From: JAKZVK01 sp965248255
GTDB lineage: Bacteria > Acidobacteriota > Terriglobia > Bryobacterales > UBA6623
Direction of reading: 5' to 3'
NCBI GenBank assembly: GCA_965248255.1
Contig: CBDFIW010000003.1
Coordinates: 310,001 to 374,000 of the forward strand
DNA length: 64,000 bases
Below the pieces are notes generated by a model. It saw nothing but the letters and a program-made list of their open reading frames with translations, searched no databases and had not been told where the DNA came from. Positions 8,562 through 16,885 of this stretch are shown one piece after another. Position numbers and translations under genes: made by a program. Every line of letters starts with the position of its first letter. The first letter of the stretch is position 1.

Positions 8562-9366
8562 TAAGCAGCTCTGTAGTCCAGTAGTTTGAAGGGAGCGTCG
8601 AAGAAAGTTTAGGTACAGGTAAAAAATACATGTCGAAGCTGTACTCACTCACCGCATCTGGAGCACAGTTCTCTTCCGGAGCTGGTGGTGGCCCCCACTC
8701 TTCGCTGATTCCAACACTCCAGCCGGAGGACTTTAACTGATCCTCAGTTTTATCGTGGGAGTAGGTACCACCGACCAACAAAGAGGCTTCAAACTTTTCC
8801 CCAATGCCGAAGAAATCAATTCCGCCTCCGCCACTTACACCGCCATAAAGACTGCCGTCAAACTTCCAAGCCTGTTCAGTAAACGAGGATTTGAGCTGAC
8901 TGGATTTCTCGCCACTTGTATTTCCAAGAGTCCATGTGAAGCTCGGGAAATCATCGAGATCGGTCAACGGGTAGGCATTCTTGAAGATGACATCGCGAAC
9001 GTAGTCTTCGCCTGCATAACCAACGTCTTTCATTTTTTGATTGATCGCTGGAGCTGTATACGATTCTAAATCGCCAGGTGTCACCGCAAAAGCCTTAAAA
9101 CTGTAGAGAGATTGATCTGCTGGTTGCGCCATCCTTGTCAGGATGGCACCAACTTTTGGGCTCTGAGATTTGTCGCTGCTCAACGCATCGTTTACTACCT
9201 TACCCTTCGCATCGATAAACTGAAAACCCCTGATATAGAATCGAGCGCTCAGCGCCTTTAGCGCACCGGTCCCCTCCGCCTTCGGGTTTTTCTGGAGCAG
9301 ATCAATGGCCGCTGCAGGAATTCTCAGTGAACTTTCGGCTTCTGACGACTTGGTGTCTTTCTTCAC
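8562..9366 (-). pseudogene. 5' and central part of gene Y, unknown function, split by IS630-a
   Basis: A GTG start at 9366 follows the stop of gene X by a few bases once IS1595 is removed, so X and Y formed an operon. The 268 native residues begin KKDTKSSEAESSLRIP, contain a Gly-rich, beta-prone segment (GSLYGGVSGGGGIDFFGIG then SLLVGGTYSHDKTEDQ) and a strand-rich C-terminal part (YSFDMYFLPVPKLS). The frame runs to the IS630-a right end at 8561 and resumes at 7467. Reconstructed length is about 320 residues. No signal peptide or transmembrane segment is visible. The alternating Gly/Ser/Thr strand region is reminiscent of the insertion hairpins of aerolysin-like pore-forming proteins, but that is a loose resemblance, not an assignment. 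I do not recognise the family. Confidence 0.6.
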
Positions 9367-9394
9367 CGACTCACGCCCGCCCTAAAAAGATACT

Positions 9395-10422
9395 CTGGGG
9401 TATTTACTTGACTCAGGTGACCCCTACATCTTGTGGTCGACAGAAGCAGCATTTTCAGTGCCGCCGATGATGGACTTGTATGGCACGGGGTCGATGGCGA
9501 CCGCCTGTTGCACAAGTCGATAGAAGAGCTTCCCTCGGCTGCGAGAGTTGCGTCGATTAAAGCGGAAGGTAAACTCGTCCAGGTAGTAGTCCAGATGCTC
9601 GGGGTTGACGGCCCCCTGATGCGTCCCCAGCAGCCAACGCTTCAAAAGCGACGCCACGCGGTGCACTCGGGGCAGCAGCTTCGAGGCCGACTCCGGCCCC
9701 TCATCGAGGAACGTTACTTCGTGCCGGTAGCCGCGCTTCTGTAGCGGCTCATAGCCCAGCCAGCCGTCGGTATGAACCGTGCTGCCCCGTTCAATCGCTT
9801 CTTCGACAAAGGGCATCAAGCTTTCTGCGCTCGCATCCCGGACTCTGCGCATCCGAAGCCGTCCCGTTCCCCTGCCGTCCTCCTGGGCGGCGATGGCAAT
9901 CAACGATTTGGTATAGGTCTGGCGACCGCGCACGCCCTCTTCTGGGCTGCCCCAGTACGTCTCGTCCACCTCCACACGGCCGCTGAGGCGGTCGCGACCG
10001 GGGCGCACCATGGCGCGGCGCAACTTGTGCAGCCAGCTCCAGGCCGTCTTGTAGCTGCCCAGCCCCAAGACCCGCTGCAGCCCCAGGGCACTCACTCCGT
10101 TTTTCTGACTGGTCACCCACCAGATGGCTCGCAACCACAGCCGCAGGGGCTGACGAGTGTCCTGGAACACCGTGCCAGCGGTGACCGAGGTCTGCCGACC
10201 GCAGCCCGAGCACTCCCACAGCCCTTGCCGGACCGGCCAAGCCGCGCCGTGTCCGCAGCGCGGACAGCGGAATCCTTCCGGCCAGCGCAGCTGGAACAGA
10301 TAATCCCGACAAGCCTCCTCCGTCGCAAAGCGGGCCTCGAACTCAGCCAAGTTCCGCGGATAGTCCTCCATCGCACCGCATACTACATCTTGGGGCTACC
10401 TGAGTCAAGTAAATACCCCATT
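9395..10422 (-). mobile_element. IS1595-family insertion sequence
   Basis: An element of about 1.03 kb with perfect 22-bp terminal inverted repeats (9397-9418 and 10398-10419, starting GGGGTATTTACTTGAC) and an 8-bp flanking direct repeat AAGATACT (9387-9394 and 10423-10430), as expected for IS1595. It carries one intact transposase on the minus strand. It inserted at the last codons of gene X, changing only its C-terminal residue. Exact termini are uncertain by 2-3 bases because the repeat-to-IR spacing differs at the two ends. Confidence 0.92.
9424..10371 (-). CDS. IS1595-family transposase (ISXO2-like)
   Basis: A 315-residue protein with an N-terminal zinc ribbon (CPRCGHGAAW…CSGCGRQTS), an HTH-like segment, and an ISXO2-type DDE domain: VEVDETYWG for the first Asp, VHTDGWLGYEPL for the second and RWLLGTHQGAVNPEHLDYYLDEF for the last acidic region, with the typical terminal NRR. 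It catalyses cut-and-paste transposition. Length and motifs are those of a complete enzyme, so this copy may be active. Confidence 0.93.
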   Translation of the reverse strand: MEDYPRNLAEFEARFATEEACRDYLFQLRWPEGFRCPRCGHGAAWPVRQGLWECSGCGRQTSVTAGTVFQDTRQPLRLWLRAIWWVTSQKNGVSALGLQRVLGLGSYKTAWSWLHKLRRAMVRPGRDRLSGRVEVDETYWGSPEEGVRGRQTYTKSLIAIAAQEDGRGTGRLRMRRVRDASAESLMPFVEEAIERGSTVHTDGWLGYEPLQKRGYRHEVTFLDEGPESASKLLPRVHRVASLLKRWLLGTHQGAVNPEHLDYYLDEFTFRFNRRNSRSRGKLFYRLVQQAVAIDPVPYKSIIGGTENAASVDHKM

Positions 10423-10430
10423 AAGATACT

Positions 10431-10935
10431 TTGTAGGCCGGACCAATCCCTTCCGTCGTTTTGCCTTCAGACTCAAACCCAAAACTCCAACCAGTTTCTG
10501 TACCGAATTCACTGTCCTTCCCGTCGACAGTTCCGTAATCGAAATAGCCAATATCATGCCTCTCAGTGCCCGAGTTTCTTTGTCCAACAAAGTTTTGAAT
10601 TGGAAACGGAATGGGGCCGTCAAAGTAGCCACCAACGATGACTCTCTTACGTTCTTCGTCGGTTCTTTTATCGAGCTGTTCCGTGTCACGGGCTACTAGT
10701 GTTTTACCATAGTCATGTAATTGACATTTGTTGCTTCCATAGAATACAAACTCCAGCATCGGATATTCTGTGGCATCCACTTCTCCCGGTTGCCCGTCTT
10801 GATCTACAAACTTGACTTTAGTTTGCTTGCTTCCAGCAGAGAATGCGTAGAAAACCACAAATGGTGAGGTACGCTGATCAGTCACAGTAAAACTCGGGGC
10901 TCTGGCAAAAGTATTATCACTTACAAAGCCTAATA
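10431..10935 (-). pseudogene. 3' part of gene X, unknown function, bounded by two IS elements
   Basis: Removing IS630-b and one TA copy joins NDLV (end of the 5' fragment) in frame to LGFVSDNTFARAPSFTVTDQ in this segment, which then runs about 165 residues to KVS. Removing IS1595 and one AAGATACT gives a TTT codon and a TAG stop, so the native C-terminus was KVSF. The segment is rich in beta-prone and charged residues (EFVFYGSNKCQLHDYGKTLV, GWSFGFESEGKTT). No catalytic motif is seen. Alone it could start only at internal codons, so it is unlikely to be functional. Confidence 0.6.
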
Positions 10936-12048
10936 CTTAAGATCATAAGTTAGCGTATGAGTAAGAAAGAGGCCGCTGCCTCACGCTGGCCTTGGTCCAT
11001 TCGAAAGGGGCGGCGTTTTCGTTGTGTGCCTCGAGGAAGCGGTCGATGGCTGCGCGTACTTCGTAGGGCGAGGTGAAGCTGGCTCCCTGCAACGCCCGCC
11101 GACTGAGGATACTGAACCAGATCTCAATCTGATTCAGCCACGAGGCGTAGGTCGGAGTGTAGTGCAAGTGCACGTTGGGGTGGCGCTGGAGCCAACGATC
11201 CCGTTTCGGCTTGTGGGTGTTGAGATTGTCCAGCACGACGTGCAACTCGAAGCCTTCGTAGAGATCCACCAGTTGGTTCATGAAGTCTAGAAACTCTCGC
11301 CGCCGGCGACGCTGGTAGTGACCAGCCGTGACGTGACCGGTGGCCACCTCCAGGGCGGCGAACAAGGTCGTTGTGCCATGGCGTTTGTAGCCGTGGCTGA
11401 AGCCCGTCAAGGCCTTGCCGTCGGGCAGCCGCAGCCAGCCCTGAGCGCGTTCGAGGGCTTGGATGTGGGGCTTTTCGTCGACGGCTAGCACGACAGCGTT
11501 CTCGGGCGGGTCCAGGTAAAGTCCCACGATGTCGGCGGCTTTACGGGCAAACTCGGGATCGGTCGAGAGGCACCAGCTGCGACGACGCCGCAGCGAGATG
11601 CCCCGGCGGCGCAGCACGCGCCAGACTTGTTGGTCACTCACCTCGCCGAGCGCTTGGGCCAGGAGTTGGCCGGTCCAAGTGGCCTGTCCGCTGGGCGGCG
11701 ATTCATCGAGTTTCTTGAGAATGCGTTTCTCGCTCGCGGCGTCGTATTGCCGCGGCTTGCCGGGTCGCGCTTCGTCGGCCAAGCCGGCCAGCCGTTGGCG
11801 GGCAAAGCGGGTGCGCCACTTCGACACCCGTGCCGGCCGCGTTCCCAACTGCGCCGCGATCTCCAGGTTCGACTTTCCTTGGGCCGCCAGCAGGACGATG
11901 CGAGCCCTTTCGGCGGTACGCCGTTCGGTCTTGTGGGCCCGTCGCCAGCGCTGTAGCGTCCGTTCCTCAGCAGGACTCAAAAGGATGGGCGTGGCTCTTT
12001 TAGCCATGCCCTTATTCTATCACAAGTGCGTCTATTTATGATAGTAAG
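10936..12048 (-). mobile_element. IS630-family insertion sequence, copy 1 of type b
   Basis: A 1113-bp element bounded by TA (10934-10935 and 12049-12050). The inward-reading ends are CTTAAGATCATAA and CTTACTATCATAA, 11 of 13 identical. It carries a single-frame transposase unlike that of type a. It sits inside gene X; excision with one TA restores that reading frame. A diverged, frameshifted relative is at 32976-34077. Confidence 0.9.
10943..12007 (-). CDS. IS630-family transposase, type b, intact
   Basis: A 354-residue protein in one frame. The N-terminus has paired HTH segments (KSNLEIAAQLGTRPARVSKWRTRFARQ), then the DDE domain: VVLAVDEKPHIQALERAQG for the first Asp, LHVVLDNLNTHKPKRD for the second, and YASWLNQIEIWFSILSRR for the final Glu. 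This arrangement is typical of the larger IS630 transposases that need no frameshift. The start ATG at 12007 lies 41 bases inside the element end. It appears complete. Confidence 0.93.
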   Translation of the reverse strand: MAKRATPILLSPAEERTLQRWRRAHKTERRTAERARIVLLAAQGKSNLEIAAQLGTRPARVSKWRTRFARQRLAGLADEARPGKPRQYDAASEKRILKKLDESPPSGQATWTGQLLAQALGEVSDQQVWRVLRRRGISLRRRRSWCLSTDPEFARKAADIVGLYLDPPENAVVLAVDEKPHIQALERAQGWLRLPDGKALTGFSHGYKRHGTTTLFAALEVATGHVTAGHYQRRRRREFLDFMNQLVDLYEGFELHVVLDNLNTHKPKRDRWLQRHPNVHLHYTPTYASWLNQIEIWFSILSRRALQGASFTSPYEVRAAIDRFLEAHNENAAPFEWTKASVRQRPLSYSYANL

Positions 12049-13172
12049 TACTAAGTCATTCTCAGGATTCGGCACCTGGACTGTATTGTAGTAGAAGGAA
12101 TAGAATATCTTGTCGAATGAGCCATACCGCTGAAGTCTCCCCGAAGGATCACGTTTGATTGACGATTCAAGAAAATCGCCCTGAGTATGAAACATGATTT
12201 TGCTTGTGCCCCAGGGGTTGTCAGCGAGGACTCCAAGCTCCTGGCCATCTTTGGTAGCCAATGAGAGCGGTATAAAACCTGTAAAAGTATGACCCATCAA
12301 TATAGGAACTGAAGCTCCATATTCATTTGGCGCAATGGCAAGTGCAAGGCAATGTGTCGCTTTTCCGTTTTCGGGTCTGTCGTTAAGAACCAATCAAGAT
12401 CTATTTTTTGACCCGCCCATACCCAACCACGAAGCACATCAATTGCTAGTTTTTTGTTGCCCTTGTAATAGATGGCATCATCTGTGGTATCGATTGCGCG
12501 CATGGATCGGGCAGTCCAGCACGGCATATCTTGTTTGTTGTCAATGTTGCCCAGGTCAAAAAGATACAACGTGATTGTGTGCCAGGCTGCGGAACGAGTT
12601 CCTCCTGTCCCGCGATCCCCGGTTCCGCATGTCGCCACCAGAATTTGATTGTCGCCAAATGCGCACGCAGATACTGCGCCGACATCGTGGACCTTATTGT
12701 CGTTATCTTGCTTACCGCCCGGCTTATACAGGTGCATCTCTGGACCCCAAGATCCTATCGAATCATTCGGAGCAGCCAGATACTTCCGCGCACGAAGGAA
12801 CACCCAGTCCCCAAGGGACCAGGTGTAGAACATCCATAACCCGGTAGAGTCCGCGGAAGTCAACGAGACGCAATCACTGTTCGTGACTTCTCCAGAAAGA
12901 TCTCGAGCACCTGAGGCTTCCTGATTTAGCGGTGTTTTGCTCCAGTTGTCTGGATCTGATATTTGGCTGGCAACCCAGTCTTTCTGACTGCCGCTGCCTG
13001 CTTGAATATTCTTTAAGGGAAACTTTACGTGGTGAAGCTTTTGCGTTCGAAAGGTGCCGCGATTTGCCCCAACTACATGCAGCACTTCGTGATAGATGGC
13101 TGCTGATATTTTAACATCTGATTTCAGATCGGGTATTTCAAACTCTGACGTCGTTTTTGGATAGTCACTCAT
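12049..13172 (-). pseudogene. 5' part of gene X, unknown (propeller-like), frameshifted and split by IS630-b
   Basis: From the ATG at 13172 the frame encodes about 260 residues (MSDYPKTTSEFEIPDLKSD…) with a rhythm of short strands, Trp and Gly that suggests a beta-propeller or lectin-like fold: SAAIYHEVLHVVGANRG, SLGDWVFLRARKYL, VGAVSACAFGDNQILVATCG. Near 12385-12400, after LDWFL, sense passes to another frame (DRPENGKATHCLALAIAPNE) and runs to the IS630-b end, so one base has been gained or lost. With the 3' part the gene would be about 540 residues. No signal peptide. It starts 26 bases after the end of a sigma-factor remnant on the same strand. I do not recognise the family; the fold suggestion is an inference from pattern only. 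Confidence 0.6.
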
Positions 13173-13198
13173 TCCCTATACCCTCTTGTTTATGAAAT

Positions 13199-13684
13199 TC
13201 ACTTTCGGGTACGATTCTTCTGGCCAGCAATCCCGAAGTCGATCTCTGTCCCTGAATGCCAACCGTTTTGACCCCAGTCCACAGGCGCTTCGCGGCGCGC
13301 TCGAGCAGCGCGTTGAAGCGCTGGCGGGCGCGAAAAAGCACCCGGTTGAAGTTGCAGGCTCGAGAGCTCGAGGTCGTCGGTCTGGCGGCGCGCTTTCTTG
13401 CGGTAGTCGGCGATGAACAGGTTGCGCGCCGTGCGGTTGAGGAAACCGGCCAACCGCTCGGGCTTCGCCAGGCCCTTGCCGCGCAGCCTCTCGAGCACCA
13501 TCTGGAAGGTGTCCTGGTGGAGGTCGTCGGCGAGGTCAGGCCTGCCGGTCATGCGGCGCAGCATCAAGAGCAGGCCGCAGCTGTAGCGCTCGAGCATCTC
13601 GGTCTCGGCAGCGGCGTCACCGGCGGCGATGCGCGCCACCAGACTCGCCGCGATGCGGGTTTCATCGGCCTCCGGCTCGGTCAT
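13199..13684 (-). pseudogene. ECF sigma factor with region 4 deleted
   Basis: The ATG at 13684 starts a good sigma-70 region 2: DAAAETEMLERYSCGLLLMLRRMTG, DDLHQDTFQMVLERL and FLNRTARNLFIADYRKKARRQ. After DDLELS the frame turns into Arg/Pro-rich nonsense, but the next frame immediately shows NFNRVLFRARQRFNALLERA, the extreme C-terminus of region 4 in this ECF type. About 50-60 residues, including most of the -35-binding helices, are thus missing together with a frame change. The product could not recognise a promoter as a normal sigma factor. Confidence 0.7.
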
Positions 13685-13710
13685 GACCGCCGCAGCATAG
13701 CCGCATCGGC

Positions 13711-13979
13711 CCGGGTTGCCAAGAGAAGATCGGCGAATACACACTCTCTGTCGTACTGCCGGCGACGGGATCCGTATTGAGCAATCCGCCTGGCATCGAT
13801 TGCCCGACAGCTTGCGAAGCACAGTACTCACACGGCACAGATGTAAGTCTCCAACCTCCTGCGGACCAAGGTTCATTCTTTCAGATCTGGGGCGAATCGG
13901 GTTGCCGAGAAGAGAACCAGAATTTCCGATTTGGAACTCCGACTCGAACATCATACTCCGTCTCTTCTCCTGAAATCAA
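13711..13979 (+). pseudogene. Fragment of a secreted bacterial-repeat (InlB B-like) protein, left part
   Basis: Plus-strand frame 1 reads GEYTLSVVLPATGSVLSNPP followed by GIDCPTACEAQYSHGTDVSL and a strand ending GSFFQIWGESGC. This is the pattern of the divergent InlB B-repeat found in large extracellular proteins: a Gly/Ser-x-V-x-S-x-P-x-GIxC, then C, then Y-x-x-GTxVxL, then GSxFxxWxGxxC. It has no start codon or signal peptide, so it is an internal fragment. The 13685-13710 edge adjoins the opposite-strand sigma remnant. The frame continues past IS1380 at 15644. Confidence 0.6.
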
Positions 13980-15643
13980 CCAGGATTACCGTTTTGGCCA
14001 TCCCGGTACTGACAGCATAGGCGAGCCACGGCTGCGGTGCAACGTTTTCGCACTGCTTTCACGTTCGATCCTGCTTTCTTCGCCGGTCCGCCTTCAGATC
14101 GGGTCCGGTCAAGGCGTTCCGGCAACGCCAGCGGCCACTCTGCCGACACCGCTCCGACCTTGCCTCTCGGCAACTCCCCGCTCCGGCTGCCCCGCGCTCG
14201 CCGCGTTACCCTCCGGGCACAGGCAGCGCCCAGATCCTGCTCAGCATGTCACCGAACAGCCGCCGGTTCAGATGTCCCTGGGCCAACAGCAACCAGTAGT
14301 AGCGGGCATGTTTGACCAGACGGCCGCCGGTCTTCATTAGCCGCTGCTGCAAGCTCGTCAGCGACCAGCTCTTGATCCTGTGCGGCAGCCCCAGCCGCCG
14401 CCACAAGTTGCCCAGGTTATAGGCCAGCACGCTGAGTTGCAGTCGCACTTCGTTGGCCCGGAAGCGATGGCACGACAGCCGCGTCCAGTGCGTGGCCTGT
14501 TTGCCTTCCTTGATCCACTGCTCGGCCGTGCCGCGCTTGTTGTAGAAGCGCACCACCGAGCGGCTTGGCAAGCGCAGGCTCGTCACGATGAATCCGACCC
14601 GCGGGAACAGCTCGCCCTGGTGATGTTCGACCTGGGCGACGATCCGCCTCGCCTGCGACCAACTCTCCGCCTGATAGCGAAAACTCTTGTAGCGCACCAA
14701 GGGCTTCCGGGAGGGCCTTCCCGGCGGGCGAAACAAGATGTCTTCGATCTCCAATTCCAGGCTCTTGTTGGCCGGAATGCGAATGGCGTACTGCACTCCG
14801 CGTTTCTCCGAAGACTCATAAATCTCCGGCTTAGCAAAGGCCGCATCGCCGCGGAAGGTGACCTGTTTGCCCGCAGCCTGTTGGCGCTCGATCTCCGGCA
14901 GCAGCAACTCGTCCCAGTCGTCAGCGCTGTGCACATTGCCGGGACGCAGCTTGGCGGCCAGACAATCGCCGTGCTGGTTGAACAGCAACAGTGGGTGGTA
15001 GCAGATGGACTCGAAATGGCCGTTATAGGCGCTGCCTTCTTGTTGGCCATGGACGGGGCTCTCGGTGGAGTCCATGTCGAGAACGACGCGCTCGCAGTCG
15101 TCCGTCGTCTCGGCTTGCGCGACCAACTCGCGGTTCACCGCCATCAATCCCAGCAGATTCTCCTCACTCGCGAGCAGCCCTGTCTCGAAGCTCTGTAGCC
15201 GCGAGGTGAGCGCCCCGCCGCGATCCCAGTTCTTCTGCGAGCCGATCAAGCGAAAGGTCGGATCGGCGGATACTCGAACGGCGTCATTGAGGTCCTCGTA
15301 GCCGGCGAGTCGGCTGTAAACCGACTGCCGCAGCAGATCGGCCAGCGGGAACTTCTTGTTCAAGCCTTGTCGCGAGTCGCTGAGATGCTCCTCGATCAGC
15401 TTCCCGAGCCCGAGCCGTTCGTCCAACTCCCGAACCAGGATCAGCCCGCCGTCGGAAGTGACACGCGATCCTTGGAAATCGACTTTCAACAAACCGTTGA
15501 AGCTTAGCTGGAACGGCTTGTTTTGTTTTTCACCCATTGGGTGTTGGCCTCCATGGCGTCCTCATCGGGCTCTAGCCCCTATGAATAAAGACGCTCAAGG
15601 CCGCCGGAAGGTCGAGAGGTTTGAATCAAATTGGAAATGCGGG
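13980..15643 (-). mobile_element. IS1380-family insertion sequence, copy A
   Basis: A 1664-bp element with imperfect inverted repeats (CCAGGATTACCGTTTTGG at the left, CCCGCATTTCCAATTTG reading inward from the right) flanked by the 5-bp direct repeat ATCAA (13975-13979 and 15644-15648). It carries one transposase on the minus strand. Same length as copy B at 23221, with the same encoded protein. Confidence 0.93.
14206..15537 (-). CDS. IS1380-family transposase, copy A
   Basis: A 443-residue DDE transposase of the IS4-like superfamily. N-terminal SDGGLILVRELDERLGLG is the IS1380 signature, followed by LADLLRQSVYSRLAGYEDLND. The catalytic core includes VVLDMDSTESPVHG (first Asp), VTFRGDAAFAKPEIYE (second Asp) and the YxxRGTAEQWIKEGKQA region with the final Glu. 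The protein appears complete and is identical to the copy B product as read here. Confidence 0.93.
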   Translation of the reverse strand: MGEKQNKPFQLSFNGLLKVDFQGSRVTSDGGLILVRELDERLGLGKLIEEHLSDSRQGLNKKFPLADLLRQSVYSRLAGYEDLNDAVRVSADPTFRLIGSQKNWDRGGALTSRLQSFETGLLASEENLLGLMAVNRELVAQAETTDDCERVVLDMDSTESPVHGQQEGSAYNGHFESICYHPLLLFNQHGDCLAAKLRPGNVHSADDWDELLLPEIERQQAAGKQVTFRGDAAFAKPEIYESSEKRGVQYAIRIPANKSLELEIEDILFRPPGRPSRKPLVRYKSFRYQAESWSQARRIVAQVEHHQGELFPRVGFIVTSLRLPSRSVVRFYNKRGTAEQWIKEGKQATHWTRLSCHRFRANEVRLQLSVLAYNLGNLWRRLGLPHRIKSWSLTSLQQRLMKTGGRLVKHARYYWLLLAQGHLNRRLFGDMLSRIWALPVPGG

Positions 15644-15751
15644 ATCAAACCGCTCCCCGCTGTGCCACGTTGCTTCTTCGTTGAAGATGTATGCCAACCC
15701 AGAGCAGAGGTTCGCCTGCGAGTCGAACAGAACATCGAAGGCTTTGAGTAG
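15644..15751 (+). pseudogene. Right part of the interrupted repeat-domain protein
   Basis: Excising IS1380 and one ATCAA joins SSPEI to KPLPAVPRCFFVEDVCQPRA in one frame, which ends at 15749-15751 after EQNIEGFE. The restored frame supports insertion into a once-continuous gene. The segment is short, with two Cys that may belong to the surface-protein fold. From 15752 to 15959 no gene is seen. Confidence 0.45.
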
Positions 15752-15959
15752 GTCTCGTACGATCGTCGCCGTTGCCCAGCTCTTGCCTTGCCGGCCACAG
15801 TATACACGCGTGCCGCTCGGAACCGACCGTGTTTCTGCCCACAGAGTTCCGACAACCTCCTCACCCGCCAGCGTCCCTTCTGACGCTTTGCCTCGGTCGA
15901 CCGGCACGACAACCCAGGGTGCCTGTCGCCACGATTTACACTGTGCTACATTCATCCGC

Positions 15960-16837
15960 ATGAAACGACTGGTGCTTGCGCTTCTCGTCAGTTCCCTGCC
16001 CCTGTGGGCGCAACTGGACGGGTTCTCGAAAGAACAGCTCCTGAAATACACGGCCAAGAATCCCTTCGACCGCTTTCCTGACGGGCGGCCCAAGATCCCC
16101 CAGAAGTACATCGACGCGTTGAACACCGCCTCGTCGGAAATGCTCTGGGCCCCTTGCGCGGCGCCGGCTTCCACAATCAATGGGATGGCGGCTGGCAGAT
16201 TGTTCGCCCCGAGAAGAAGCTCATCGGACGCGCCTTCACCGCTCAGTTCATGCCGGTGCGGCCCGACGTCAACGACATCATCGAGGCCGACAACAATAGC
16301 CGCGACAAGAAGGTCAGCAACAACCAACGTGTGATCAACATGCTCCAACCCGGCGACGTCTTGATCGTCGATCTTTTTGGCAAGATCGAGCAAGGCACCT
16401 TTGCCGGCGACAACCTGACCGCCTCGATCTACGCCGCCACCGGCAACGGCTTCGTCATCGACGGCGGCGTGCGTGATCTCGACGGCATCTACCCGCAGAA
16501 TGTGCCAGTCTACGTTCGCGGCTTTCACGTCTCGACCCTGGGCAACGTCATGCTCACCGGCGTTAACGTGCCGATTCGCATCGGCGAGTCGACCGTCATG
16601 CCCGGCGACCTGGTCGTCGGCGACCGTGAGGGTCTGACCTTCGTTCCGCCTCACCTCGTCGAAGACGTGGCCAAGAAGGCCAAGGAGACCGAGCTGCACG
16701 ACATTTGGACCAAGCAGAAGTTCTCCACCGGCAAGTACAAGTCCAGCGAACTCTACCCCCGGCCCAAAGACCCCGCACTGCAAAAAGAATACGCCGATTG
16801 GCTAACGGCGAAGTTGAAGGAACTAGGCCTGGAGTAG
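15960..16837 (+). pseudogene. Secreted RraA-like family protein 1, single frameshift
   Basis: The ATG at 15960 begins a signal peptide (MKRLVLALLVSSLPLWA) and the lead segment QLDGFSKEQLLKYTAKNPF, which is closely repeated in the next gene. After SSEMLW the frame is lost at 16146-16155; one added G would restore GPLRGAGFHNQWDGGW and the rest of an RraA-like domain (GTFAGDN, DGGVRDLDGIYPQ, PGDLVVGDREGLTFVP) to 16837. Related proteins include HMG aldolases and RraA, which share the trimeric alpha/beta fold; export to the periplasm is unusual for them. A one-base deletion in a GGG run separates signal peptide from domain, so it is a recent pseudogene or an assembly error. It sits 48 bases before its paralogue. 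Confidence 0.8.
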
Positions 16838-16844
16838 CAGACGT

Positions 16845-16871
16845 CATGTAGGGGCACGACGTGTCGTGCCC
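16845..16871 (+). repeat. Short palindromic repeat with CATGTAGGGGC edge
   Basis: CATGTAGGGGC leads into a hairpin with a 9-bp perfect stem (GGGCACGAC / GTCGTGCCC) and a 2-base loop. The same edge, inverted, borders another GC hairpin at 44529-44557. It lies between the two RraA-like genes and may act as a terminator or be a REP-type dispersed repeat. Confidence 0.55.
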
Positions 16872-16885
16872 GAGCACCCCCAACC

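Noticed and set aside
13080..13140. HEVLH in gene X as a zinc-protease motif
   Set aside because: It falls in a strand-like repeat (AAIYHEVLHVVG) of propeller type, and no third ligand or Met-turn follows; probably chance.
15626..16783. Long minus-strand frame of 385 codons opposite RraA-1
   Set aside because: It is antisense to a clear RraA-like gene with signal peptide and family motifs, crosses the IS1380 border, and has no domain sense.
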